A stretch of DNA of 30,198 bases from JACQHM01 sp964535215. Lineage in GTDB: Bacteria > Methylomirabilota > Methylomirabilia > Methylomirabilales > JACQHM01. Positions 23,417 through 30,135 of the stretch are shown one piece after another. Within the stretch, counting starts at the first letter, position 1, and each line of letters opens with the position of its first letter. The stretch spans positions 1 through 30,198 of the forward strand of contig CAZHST010000035.1 in NCBI GenBank assembly GCA_964535215.1, in the 5' to 3' direction. Made by a program: the position numbers and the translations under genes. Under the pieces are notes generated by a model. The model was not told the DNA's origin. It saw only the letters and a program-made list of their open reading frames with translations, and made no database searches.

Positions 23417-24892
23417 TCAATAGAGGGGGTGAGACTTCCCACCAAAGTCCACGGAAAGCGTCTTCCACTCGGTGAAGATATCCATCACCGTCGTCCCTCC
23501 CTCCCGATAGCCGCTTCCTGTGTGCTTGACACCCCCGAAGGGGAGATGAACCTCGGCCCCGATGGTTGGCATATTCACATGGGTGATCCCGGCAGAGATA
23601 TCCCGCATGGCAATAAAGGCTTTGTGAATATCCCTTGTATAGATGGCAGAGGAGAGCCCATATCTGGTGGCGTTGGCGATGCTGATTGCTTCCTCTAAAC
23701 TCATCGCTGGGATGATGACAACGGTTGGGCCGAAAATCTCCTCTTGGGCAATCCGCATGGTCGGTCTTACCTCGGTGAAGATCGTTGGGAGATAGAAGAA
23801 CCCCTTTTTACACTCCCCCTCCCTATAAACCTCACCACCGGTGAAGAGCTTCGCGCCTTCCCTCAAACCAACTTTCGTATAGTTATGGATCCGCTTGAGG
23901 TGTTGCTCGTTGATAATGGGCCCTATGTCCGTGGTTGGATCCAGCCCGTTCCCCAGACGGAGAGACTGAGCCCTGGCCCCGAAGCGCTCGCTAAACTCCT
24001 TCAGGACTTTTTTGTGGACGATAAGGCGGGAGGCGGCGGTACAGCGCTGGCCGGTGGTGGCAAAGCCGGAGCAGATCGCGCCCTCGACGGCCAGATCGAG
24101 ATCGGCATCGTCCAAAACGATGAGAGGGTTTTTCCCTCCCATCTCTAACGCGACCTTTTTCTGCTCCGCTGCACAGGCAATCCCGATCTCCCGCCCGACC
24201 TCGGAAGACCCGGTGAAAGAGACCAGGGTCACGTCCGGATGCCTGACCAAAGGGGCCCCTGCCTCCTCCCCCAAACCGTGAATGAGGTTCACCACGCCCG
24301 GTGGGAGTCCGGCTTCCAGAAAAAGCTCAACGAGCCGGGTCCCGCACAGGGGAGTGTCCTTTGATGGCTTAAACACCACGGTGTTCCCCGCGATCAGGGC
24401 CGGGATCAGTTTCCGCGCGGGGACAGCCAACGGAAAGGACCAGGGGGTAATACAGGCGACAACCCCGAGGGGGACACGGATCGTCATGCAAAACCTGTCC
24501 GGATGCTCTGAAGGTGCCGTCTCCCCGAGCAAACGCCTCCCTTCCCCGGCAATGTAATAGCACATGTTAATGGCCTCTTGGACCTCCTCCTTAGCCTCGC
24601 TCAGGATCTTCCCCATCTCCCTCGTCACCAGCTCAGCCAACTCATCCCTCCGCTGGACCATTAACCCTGCCACCCTGAAGAAGATCTCTGCCCGTTTGGG
24701 CGCCGGGATCTTCCGCCAATCTTCGTAGTGACCCTTCGCAGCCTCGACAGCCTTGTCAACGTCCCGATGGTCCGATCGAGGAAAGCTCCCGATGACCTCG
24801 AACTTGTTGGCGGGGTTAAAACTTGAGAAGGTCCCCCTGGAAGCTGCCTCTACCCACTTGCCGTCAATGAAGTTCTTGTAGACTTCACCCAT
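23417..24892 (-). CDS. NAD(P)-dependent aldehyde dehydrogenase
   Basis: This 491-residue enzyme of the ALDH superfamily oxidises an aldehyde or semialdehyde to the acid. The catalytic Cys284 lies in TTGQRCTAASRL, the general base Glu250 in LEMGGKNPLIV, cofactor residues in VVFKPSKDTPL and FTGSSEVGREI, and EEIFGPTVVI is near the C-terminus. TGQRCTA and overall length resemble dioxovalerate, succinate- or aminoadipate-semialdehyde dehydrogenases; with gcdH next door a lysine/glutarate route is reasonable but not proven. The usually conserved PW-N-FP Asn is Ser152 (PWSFP). ATG 24892 is preferred over 24937 because AGGAGGGGG lies directly upstream. Confidence 0.88.
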   Translation of the reverse strand: MGEVYKNFIDGKWVEAASRGTFSSFNPANKFEVIGSFPRSDHRDVDKAVEAAKGHYEDWRKIPAPKRAEIFFRVAGLMVQRRDELAELVTREMGKILSEAKEEVQEAINMCYYIAGEGRRLLGETAPSEHPDRFCMTIRVPLGVVACITPWSFPLAVPARKLIPALIAGNTVVFKPSKDTPLCGTRLVELFLEAGLPPGVVNLIHGLGEEAGAPLVRHPDVTLVSFTGSSEVGREIGIACAAEQKKVALEMGGKNPLIVLDDADLDLAVEGAICSGFATTGQRCTAASRLIVHKKVLKEFSERFGARAQSLRLGNGLDPTTDIGPIINEQHLKRIHNYTKVGLREGAKLFTGGEVYREGECKKGFFYLPTIFTEVRPTMRIAQEEIFGPTVVIIPAMSLEEAISIANATRYGLSSAIYTRDIHKAFIAMRDISAGITHVNMPTIGAEVHLPFGGVKHTGSGYREGGTTVMDIFTEWKTLSVDFGGKSHPLY

Positions 24893-24992
24893 CCTGACCC
24901 CCTCCTGACACTCCGGAGGACACCGGTTAGGATTCAAATCTGGAAACAGCCAATCGGTAATCTCAGCCTGAAAACCCCTGCTTTATAAACGG

Positions 24993-25025
24993 AAAAAAGG
25001 GGAGGGAAAACCCTACCGCTCCCCT
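24993..25025 (-). terminator. Rho-independent terminator of the MNT/HEPN/micro-ORF operon
   Basis: On the minus strand AGGGGAG (from 25025) pairs with CTCCCCT (ending 24998) around a 14-base loop and is followed by a run of six T (24993-24998). It lies about 200 bases after the last micro-ORF and 100 bases before the ALDH start, separating the two units. Confidence 0.7.
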
Positions 25026-25196
25026 CTTAAAGGCAGGATAGCATGGACCGTTGAAAGAAGACAAGGTCAAATGTCCAGGAGGGATAACACGCTTCGCGAG
25101 AACTAGCCCATGACAGATTCCCCCTTACGAACAATGTTAAAGTTTTTGATGAGAAAACCCACAGAAGTATTCATTATTATTAGATTTTATGATTCC

Positions 25197-25218
25197 CACC
25201 AGGGGGTGACCCCTGGTG
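25197..25218 (-). terminator. Strong 9-bp hairpin just after the last micro-ORF
   Basis: CACCAGGGG (25197-25205) and CCCCTGGTG (25210-25218) form a perfect 9-bp stem with a 4-base loop, 11 bases after the third micro-ORF's stop. On the minus strand the sequence that follows is AT-rich but has no T-run, so it may stabilise the 3' end or pause transcription, with the true terminator at 24993-25025. Confidence 0.5.
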
Positions 25219-25228
25219 TGAAGGCATC

Positions 25229-25291
25229 CTACTTCTTGGTCGCCTTCTTCGGAGCTGCCTTTTTCGCAGCGGCCTTCTTTTTCGCAGCCAC
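25229..25291 (-). CDS. Micro-ORF 3: 20-residue Lys/Ala peptide, histone-H1-tail-like
   Basis: GTG 25291 to TAG 25229 encodes MAAKKKAAAKKAAPKKATKK. AAAGGAGGTGAGAGG lies upstream; spacing from GGAGG to GTG is about 11 bases, a little long. Composition is only Lys, Ala, Pro and Thr, like the tails of histone H1 or bacterial Hc-type DNA-binding proteins. This is the third of three tandem micro-ORFs of similar make-up. Function is unknown; nucleic acid binding is inferred from charge. Confidence 0.55.
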   Translation of the reverse strand: MAAKKKAAAKKAAPKKATKK

Positions 25292-25336
25292 CCTCCTCTC
25301 ACCTCCTTTCCGCCGGAACGTCACAGGGCGAACGAT

Positions 25337-25381
25337 TTACTTCTTCTTGGCAGCCTTCTTCGCCGTCTTCTTGGCGGCCAT
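25337..25381 (-). CDS. Micro-ORF 2: 14-residue Lys/Ala peptide
   Basis: ATG 25381 to TAA 25337 encodes MAAKKTAKKAAKKK. GGGGGAGGTG stands eight bases upstream. An in-frame ATG two codons earlier is too close to the SD to be used. The peptide starts with MAAKK like its two neighbours, yet the codons differ at many silent positions, so the array is not a recent copy. Confidence 0.6.
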   Translation of the reverse strand: MAAKKTAKKAAKKK

Positions 25382-25435
25382 TCTCATCACCTCCCCCAAA
25401 GGATGAACTGCCGGTTGGATGCCAGATTCTACCCC

Positions 25436-25483
25436 CTACTTCTTTTTGGTGGTCTTCTTGGCGGCCTTTTTCTTCGCTGCCAT
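25436..25483 (-). CDS. Micro-ORF 1: 15-residue Lys/Ala peptide
   Basis: ATG 25483 to TAG 25436 encodes MAAKKKAAKKTTKKK. A purine-rich SD (GGAAGGGGGTGAGG) precedes it. It starts 48 bases after the HEPN gene stop, so it is almost surely on the same transcript. Peptides of this kind resemble H1 C-terminal tails; free peptides of 15 residues have no known role that I can cite. Confidence 0.6.
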   Translation of the reverse strand: MAAKKKAAKKTTKKK

Positions 25484-25530
25484 CCGTCCTCACCCCCTTC
25501 CTTAACAAAGGATCTCCGCTCCGTTCCTTC

Positions 25531-25980
25531 TCAAGGAAGCGCGAGCTCTGGATTTCGCTCACGCAACACCTCCAGGATCCGTTCAATAAAGGCTTGAGCC
25601 TCCTTCACAGCACCCTCCACTTCATAGCGAGGGATCGGGCGGTCAGGCTGATCCATAAAGTTCTGCCTTTTCCGTCGCATGAGATCAAAGGTGTTCACCA
25701 GGTTCTGGGACTCATCACCTAAAAGCTCGGCGATGAAGAGGACGAGGGTCCTCGACTGATCCCTCCCCTTGATCCGCCATCCTTCCGCTATCAGGGAAGC
25801 CCTGGCCGCCCGCACCATCCCTTCATAGGCGATGGCATAAGCCCACTCTTTGTCAATGCTCATACAGGCCCGGGCCGTTGAGAGATCCTTGAGAGCCCTG
25901 GCAATCAACCGGGAGGCTTGCTTAAGATCAGGCTTCACGTCTTCTAGGAGCCCACGGTCCTTAAGATCCTCATAACTCAT
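25531..25980 (-). CDS. HEPN-domain protein (probable RNase toxin partner)
   Basis: This 149-residue all-helical protein has the HEPN layout: a helix of YAIAYEGMVRAARASLIAEGW near 48-68, then a helix with LMRRKRQNFMD (100-110), the position of the family's catalytic R-x4-6-H/Y motif. A classical R-N-x3-H is not clear; R105-Q-N-F-M-D is the nearest match, so RNase activity is uncertain. ATG 25980 overlaps the upstream winged-helix/nucleotidyltransferase gene by 11 bases, the coupled layout of MNT-HEPN toxin-antitoxin pairs, where the MNT partner modifies and silences the HEPN RNase. A role in DNA uptake or sporulation, known for other HEPN proteins, has no support here. Confidence 0.75.
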   Translation of the reverse strand: MSYEDLKDRGLLEDVKPDLKQASRLIARALKDLSTARACMSIDKEWAYAIAYEGMVRAARASLIAEGWRIKGRDQSRTLVLFIAELLGDESQNLVNTFDLMRRKRQNFMDQPDRPIPRYEVEGAVKEAQAFIERILEVLRERNPELALP

Positions 25981-26536
25981 CTTCTTTCCCGACCAAGATG
26001 ACCTTCCTGCTCCTTAGAACCTCTGAGATGAAGGGGTCATCCTCAGCCTTCCGCCTTTGAAAATCAGCCTCATCAAAGACTAGGTAGTTGATCTCACGGG
26101 AAAGACGCCGCTCGAGACCGGTGATCGTTTGATTCACCTTGGTAAGATCCACCGACCCGATGAGCAGAAGTTCCAGTGGATTTAAGCCTTCCTCCGAACG
26201 GGGGTTGGTGGTGTAGAGCAGGGCCCACCTGATCCCCTCGATCCGTTCCAATGCCTCTTTGAGGACAGTCACGACCCCTGAGGTCTTGGCAATGATCCCT
26301 CTAATCTCCGGGAAGAGGGGTGAAGAGCGGTTCACCGAATAATACCGAAGGTTACCGATCTTCTCGCTTGTCACGAGCCCTGCCTTTTCCAGGTTGTCAA
26401 GCTCACGCTTGATGCCCGAGATGTCCCGTTTCAACTCCCTGGCGATCTGTCGAACGTAGAATCGTTGATCCGGGTGGCTGAAGAAAAGGGTCAAGAGATC
26501 GACCCGTGTTGCTGATACAAACAACCTTAACAGCAA
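25970..26536 (-). CDS. Winged-helix regulator fused to a nucleotidyltransferase-like domain
   Basis: This 188-residue protein has two parts. Residues 8-70 are an ArsR-like winged helix (QRFYVRQIARELKRDISGIKRELDNLEKAGLVTSEKIGNLRYYSVN). Residues 95-185 resemble the minimal nucleotidyltransferase fold (LLLIGSVDLTKVNQTITGLERRL then INYLVFDEADFQRR and ILVG). The normal G-S-x-A-R-G and D-x-D catalytic pair is not clear, so it may be a binding rather than an AMPylating domain. TTG 26536 is preferred: AGAGGTG lies eight bases upstream, in a transcript starting at the palindromic promoter 26549-26588. As the first gene it probably represses its own operon. With the HEPN partner it is the antitoxin candidate. 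Confidence 0.75.
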   Translation of the reverse strand: MLLRLFVSATRVDLLTLFFSHPDQRFYVRQIARELKRDISGIKRELDNLEKAGLVTSEKIGNLRYYSVNRSSPLFPEIRGIIAKTSGVVTVLKEALERIEGIRWALLYTTNPRSEEGLNPLELLLIGSVDLTKVNQTITGLERRLSREINYLVFDEADFQRRKAEDDPFISEVLRSRKVILVGKEDEL

Positions 26537-26548
26537 GCGTGTTCACCT

Positions 26549-26588
26549 CTCGTTGACCTTTATACAACGAGCGTTTTTCTTTTGTCAA
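26549..26588 (-). promoter_or_regulatory. Near-consensus promoter with an inverted-repeat operator over the -10
   Basis: On the minus strand TTGACA (26583-26588, exact -35) and TATAAA (26559-26564, 5/6) are 18 bases apart. CTCGTTG (26549-26555) and CAACGAG (26565-26571) form a perfect 7-bp inverted repeat, 9-base spacer, that brackets the -10. A dimeric winged-helix protein binding here would block RNA polymerase, so autoregulation by the first gene of the operon is the natural reading. Confidence 0.75.
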
Positions 26589-26589
26589 C

Positions 26590-26607
26590 AATTTTTTGCA
26601 AAAAATT
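26590..26607. promoter_or_regulatory. Perfect 18-bp AT-rich palindrome next to the -35 box
   Basis: AATTTTTTGCAAAAAATT is fully self-complementary and lies one base upstream of TTGACA. Its A/T tracts could act as an UP element or as a second operator for the palindrome-binding regulator. The symmetry is seen; the function is inferred. Confidence 0.55.
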
Positions 26608-26657
26608 TTAAGGAAGTTTTGCTCGCTCCCCTTTAACTACCCCAAAACTTGAAGTTT

Positions 26658-26690
26658 GAAGGTCTTCCCATACCCCTTTCGAAGACCTTC
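26658..26690 (-). terminator. Hairpin after dut, possible terminator
   Basis: GAAGGTCTTC (26658-26667) and GAAGACCTTC (26681-26690) pair perfectly over 10 bp with a 13-base loop, 43 bases after the dut stop. It is followed on the minus strand by AAACTTCAAGTTT, itself nearly palindromic, but there is no real T-run. It probably separates the dut operon from the winged-helix/HEPN promoter. Confidence 0.5.
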
Positions 26691-26733
26691 GGACCGATAG
26701 CCTCCCTTTCCGGCGACAACTCAGGGGTTCTCC

Positions 26734-27285
26734 CTACCGGTCAAGGAACGTGAGCTGCTCAGCCACGTTCTCGCCATGATACCGACCCTTGTACGGATTG
26801 CTCACCTCATCCACAAGCCTGAAGAAGACTAGCTGGATGAGCCTGGCATTTCTCTCGAGAAAGAGTCCGGCAGGATTATGCACCACCAACAGGGATTCGC
26901 TCCGCCCCGAGTACCCGGAGTCCCAAACGGCCGTCTCGACGGTTGCCCCGTTTCTTAAGAGGGTTGAGCGGGGTCTGGCGATGGCGAAGGCATCCTTCGG
27001 GACATGGACGATCTCGTTGAAGATGACCTTATAGGCCCCCTGCTTCAACTTCACCCATCCCCGTTCATCAAAGGGAATCAAGGTCATCTCCACAACCTTC
27101 CGTTTTGTATTGTCGAAGGCGATGGCACCGGCTCCCTGCTTCCTGTCAAAGGCATAAACTTCCTTCAGGGTGAACTCGATGCCGTTGGACTGGATCTGAA
27201 GCTCCGGGTTGATCATCGCCTCTACGAGAGGGGGGGATTTCGCACAATACTCCAGATAGTCCTCCCGTCGAAAGACCGCGAGCAT
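26734..27285 (-). CDS. dut: Deoxyuridine 5'-triphosphate nucleotidohydrolase, archaeal/dCTP-deaminase-like type
   Basis: This 183-residue enzyme hydrolyses dUTP to dUMP and pyrophosphate. It belongs to the dCTP deaminase/dUTPase superfamily: NPELQIQSNGIEFTLKEVYAF (26-46), FDNTKRKVVEM, the phosphate-binding IARPRSTLLRNGATVETAVWDSGYSGRSE (102-130, with Asp122), and VVHNPAGLFLERNARLIQLVFF. The pattern is closer to archaeal-style dUTPases than to the trimeric bacterial Dut. ATG 27285 was chosen because GGAGGAG lies just upstream; the reading frame upstream to 27348 would overlap dcd. It follows dcd by 16 bases: dCTP to dUTP (Dcd), then dUTP to dUMP (this). Confidence 0.87.
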   Translation of the reverse strand: MLAVFRREDYLEYCAKSPPLVEAMINPELQIQSNGIEFTLKEVYAFDRKQGAGAIAFDNTKRKVVEMTLIPFDERGWVKLKQGAYKVIFNEIVHVPKDAFAIARPRSTLLRNGATVETAVWDSGYSGRSESLLVVHNPAGLFLERNARLIQLVFFRLVDEVSNPYKGRYHGENVAEQLTFLDR

Positions 27286-27301
27286 AGCTTCTCCTCCAGC
27301 G

Positions 27302-27814
27302 TCAGGCCCTCTCCTGTCCGACGAATTTCCCCTCGTATCTTCCAACACCCTTAACCTCGGCGAAGATCATCTGGCAGATCCTGATCCCAGGATGGATGGC
27401 GAGGGCATTCGGACTGACGTTCACCATCTCCAGGACCATCTTTCCATCGAAGCCAGGGTGGACAAAGCTAGACGTGATATGGACCTGGAGACCGATCCGA
27501 GCAAACCGGCTTCTCCCTTCTAACCAACCACACACGCTCTCGGCCAGCTTGATCCGCTCCTGGGTGATACTGATCGCCGTCTGCCCTGGCAGGAGGATGA
27601 AGGGGCCATCCACCTCGATCAGCTCGCTGATGGTGGTGTTATCGGCCTCTTCGGTCACATCGAAGGGCCGCCCCAGGGAGGCCTTAAAGACCCTGAATTG
27701 ATTCGAGATGTGAAGATCAATGGAGCCGGGACCGACATTCGCCTCCGAAAAAGGGATGACCTGAATGAGGCCTTTCTGGATGTATTCCATGATCATGCTA
27801 CGCCCCAGGATCAT
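27302..27814 (-). CDS. dcd: dCTP deaminase
   Basis: This 170-residue enzyme deaminates dCTP to dUTP for thymidylate synthesis. Family motifs: NVGPGSIDLHI (26-36), LLPGQTAISITQE (74-86), GRSRFARIGLQVHITSSFVHPGFDG (100-124) with the phosphate-binding Arg, and the catalytic Glu129 in MVLEMVN; the C-terminus has the usual R-Y-x-G. A bifunctional deaminase/dUTPase is possible but a separate dut follows, so single function is more likely. ATG 27814 lies 16 bases after purM and has GGGAG upstream. Confidence 0.92.
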   Translation of the reverse strand: MILGRSMIMEYIQKGLIQVIPFSEANVGPGSIDLHISNQFRVFKASLGRPFDVTEEADNTTISELIEVDGPFILLPGQTAISITQERIKLAESVCGWLEGRSRFARIGLQVHITSSFVHPGFDGKMVLEMVNVSPNALAIHPGIRICQMIFAEVKGVGRYEGKFVGQERA

Positions 27815-27830
27815 CGCTTACTCCCTCACC

Positions 27831-28910
27831 TTATCCCTTCCGAAACCGGCCTTCTCTGCCAATGAGGCTCTTGGGCTTTACCACGATCCTTCGTTCACGA
27901 TCCGGGACGGCAAATCCTAACCTGAAGGCCTCCAGACCATGGCTCCCGAAGATTTCCCGGGCCCGGTCATGCTCAGCTTCGGGGAGAACAAGGCAGAAAC
28001 CGATACCCATGTTGAAGGTTTGGTACATCTCCTCATCGTCGAGAGCGCCCAGCTTCTGGATCAACGGGAAGATAGGAGGGGGCTCGGGCAGATCCTCGAG
28101 AATGTAGCCTACGTCCGTCTTGACCCTGGTGAGATTAAAGAGACCGCCACCTGTAATGTGCAAGAGCGCCTTAACCCGGACACCAGCTCGAAGGAGGTCC
28201 AAAACCGCCTTGACATAGATCCTGGTCGGCTCCAGGAGCTCCTCCCCGATGGATCGGCCCAGCTCGGCCACATACTGGTCCGGCTTGAACTTGGCCTTCT
28301 GAAAGAGCACCTTTCGGGCCAGGGTGAGGCCGTTCGAGTGGATGCCGCTCGATGGGAGGCCCAGGAGCAGATCCCCTTCGTAAATGTCCTGTCCCAGGAT
28401 GATCTTTTCCATCGGAACCTCCCCGATGCAGGTCCCGACCAGATCGAACCCCCGGTCCTTTTTCGCGCCCTTGAGCATTTCCTTGATCTGGGCAATCTCC
28501 CCCCCCACAATGGAGACACTGGCCATTTCGGCTCCTTGGTAAAGGCCTTTTCCGATCTCCTCTAAGACTCCGGGGTCGGCCTTCTCAACCGCGATGTAGT
28601 CCACCAAGGCCAAGGGCCTTGCCCCCACGCAGAGGATGTCGTTCACGTTCATGGCAACGCAATCGATCCCAACGGTATCGTATTTCCCCAACATCTGGGC
28701 CACGAGGAGCTTCGTCCCGACCCCATCGGTAGAGATCGCCAGGCCTAAGCCATTCCCTAGGTCAATGACGTTGGCAAAATAGCCGATCTCCAAGACAGTC
28801 GGCCTCTCCCCGAAGGTCAAGGTCTTCTCCACCCAGTGGAGGAGACGCTCAAGACCGGCTTCCTTCTTTGTGGTATCTACCCCGGCTTTTCTATAGGTTA
28901 GCTTCGCCAT
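27831..28910 (-). CDS. purM: Phosphoribosylformylglycinamidine cyclo-ligase (AIR synthetase)
   Basis: This 359-residue enzyme closes the imidazole ring in purine synthesis: FGAM plus ATP to AIR. Motifs include TYRKAGVD near the N-terminus, STDGVGTKL and VNDILCVGARPLALVDYIAV for the ATP-binding half, VGGEIAQIKEM, LLGLPSSGIHSNGLTLAR, HITGGGLFNLTRV and the closing MGIGFCLVLP. Length is close to the usual 340-350. ATG 28910; the SD is weak (GGGAG 13 bases up). It heads the purM-dcd-dut run, joining purine synthesis with pyrimidine deoxynucleotide metabolism. No purine-repressor site was recognised. Confidence 0.94.
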   Translation of the reverse strand: MAKLTYRKAGVDTTKKEAGLERLLHWVEKTLTFGERPTVLEIGYFANVIDLGNGLGLAISTDGVGTKLLVAQMLGKYDTVGIDCVAMNVNDILCVGARPLALVDYIAVEKADPGVLEEIGKGLYQGAEMASVSIVGGEIAQIKEMLKGAKKDRGFDLVGTCIGEVPMEKIILGQDIYEGDLLLGLPSSGIHSNGLTLARKVLFQKAKFKPDQYVAELGRSIGEELLEPTRIYVKAVLDLLRAGVRVKALLHITGGGLFNLTRVKTDVGYILEDLPEPPPIFPLIQKLGALDDEEMYQTFNMGIGFCLVLPEAEHDRAREIFGSHGLEAFRLGFAVPDRERRIVVKPKSLIGREGRFRKG

Positions 28911-28956
28911 TTGCCGCTGATCGCTCCCTCCAGGCCCTGGCCACGGGTCACTTCAC

Positions 28957-29481
28957 TCACGAGGGTGCCTGCCATACCCAGACAACCCTCCCGACCACCG
29001 GGAGGATCCCGCCCTCTTCCGCATGGAGGGGGAAGGGGGGAGATCCTAAGGATGGGTTCAAAGAGCGGCACAAGACGGCCCTTCGATCCTTGACAAGCTG
29101 CTTGACCGCATACTCCCCTTCCTGGGTCCGGATCACATACACCTTTCCGCTTATGACCTGCCGGTCGTTCAGATCTACTCCGATTATAGCATTGTTGGGG
29201 ATCACGGGGGCCATGCTTGCCCCCCGAACCCGAACTGCCATCAGCGAGGACCTCGCCCAGTTGAGATCAATCAGGGCATACTCTTCGATCCCCTCTTCCG
29301 CCACGATCCCCTGCCCTGCGGCCACGTACCTGACGAGAGGGATCACCCGCCGCTTCTCATCCTTAAGGGCCTTCTTCCGCTCGGGCGTGAGCAATTCCGC
29401 CGGGATGGCCTCCAGCGCCCACACAGGGAGCGTCGGGATCGAAGGAACGCGCTCGGCCAACGGATAGTCGATCAGGGCCAT
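28957..29481 (-). CDS. Orphan S24/LexA-like autoprotease without a visible HTH
   Basis: This 174-residue protein has the S24 fold of LexA, CI and UmuD. The Ala-Gly cleavage site is VAAGQG (A55/G56), the nucleophile Ser89 is in VRGASMAP, and the general base Lys127 is in YAVKQL, 38 residues later as in LexA. The 50 N-terminal residues have no recognisable DNA-binding helix-turn-helix, unlike LexA or CI, so it could be a UmuD-like or anti-regulator partner. GAGG stands seven bases before ATG 29481. Between purM and the broken restriction gene, its stress role (SOS or phage-linked) is inferred. It could also be a truncated repressor. Confidence 0.78.
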   Translation of the reverse strand: MALIDYPLAERVPSIPTLPVWALEAIPAELLTPERKKALKDEKRRVIPLVRYVAAGQGIVAEEGIEEYALIDLNWARSSLMAVRVRGASMAPVIPNNAIIGVDLNDRQVISGKVYVIRTQEGEYAVKQLVKDRRAVLCRSLNPSLGSPPFPLHAEEGGILPVVGRVVWVWQAPS

Positions 29482-29531
29482 CTTATGCCTCGTCGTCTTG
29501 TTGAGACCCCCTGTCTTTCCTTGAGGAAGAG

Positions 29532-30135
29532 CTACCTCTCAGCACGCTGAGCCGATCGTCCCACTCTCTGCTTTGGTGTAGCCTTTTCAACAAAGGCGTC
29601 ATGAAAGACTCCAAAAACGACCAAGTACAAGCTGGGATATGCGCTCTTCCCAAATCCTTTCAACGTATTGACCGTTGCTTCAAACGTCGCTATTCGATCA
29701 GATAGATAACGAGCAGTTTCCTTCAGCGGTACAATGAGGATCCCAACCTTGCAGATTCCCAGGTCTATGGCTCTTTGGAGCCTTAGAAAATCCTTATGGA
29801 CACGAGTTTCATAGCCGAATTGAATTTCAACACCAAGCCCATGACCATTGTAATGGACTTTTCTGAAATCCTCTGAAATCCATGGCTGTCGTGCTTTCAC
29901 CGCCGGGTCCGACTTCCTCAAGGGGGATAGGAACCTCTCGTTCCCAGTTTCTCTTGATAAAACCTTGTGAGAGGGCTTGCTTAAAAGGTTCTACACCATT
30001 GGCATGCTTTTCCGGTAGTATCTCCATCTTCGTTTCAAAGATAACATCCTTCACTTCGTCGTAAAGTCGACCCAAAGCATAGTGATAGACCATAGCCTCG
30101 CCATCATTATGCGAGTAAAGTCCACCTATTTTCAC
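29532..30135 (-). pseudogene. BglII/BstYI-family restriction endonuclease, frameshifted by a 10-bp tandem duplication
   Basis: Repaired by removing one copy of the 10-bp repeat at 29862-29881, this is a 197-residue type II endonuclease of the BglII/BstYI family, whose members cut RGATCY or AGATCT. It starts MKIGGLYSHNDG (GTG 30135, SD AAAGG). The active site in relatives is D...E-x-Q: here TTAMDFRKVHYNG (Asp86) then LGVEIQFG. The duplication repeats the D-F-R codons, shifting the frame and giving a premature end at 29827. Without the shift the C-terminal part continues to 29532. Two 60-base samples are 43-48% GC, lower than neighbours, suggesting horizontal transfer. No methyltransferase is in the window. 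Confidence 0.82.
29862..29881 (-). repeat. 10-bp tandem duplication at the endonuclease active site
   Basis: The plus-strand unit TCTGAAATCC occurs at 29862-29871 and again at 29872-29881. On the coding strand this is GGATTTCAGA twice, spelling the catalytic D-F-R codons. Ten is not a multiple of three, so the frame breaks; one copy restores MDFRKVHYNG. Confidence 0.95.

Larger units (their letters stand above)
24893..25228 (-). other. Non-coding gap between the ALDH gene and the micro-ORF cluster
   Basis: About 336 bases without a credible gene. It holds a minus-strand intrinsic terminator (24993-25025), a strong hairpin (25197-25218) and a markedly AT-rich stretch near 25125-25195. The ALDH SD is at the left end. 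A weak TTGTCT-N18-TATCCT pair lies near 25035-25065 but would read into the terminator, so no ALDH promoter is claimed. Confidence 0.6.

Noticed and set aside
25110..25406. Plus-strand frame rich in Ala/Phe over the micro-ORF region
   Set aside because: It is the mirror of Lys/Ala codons (AAG/GCC) on the minus strand and spans two micro-ORFs; no SD.
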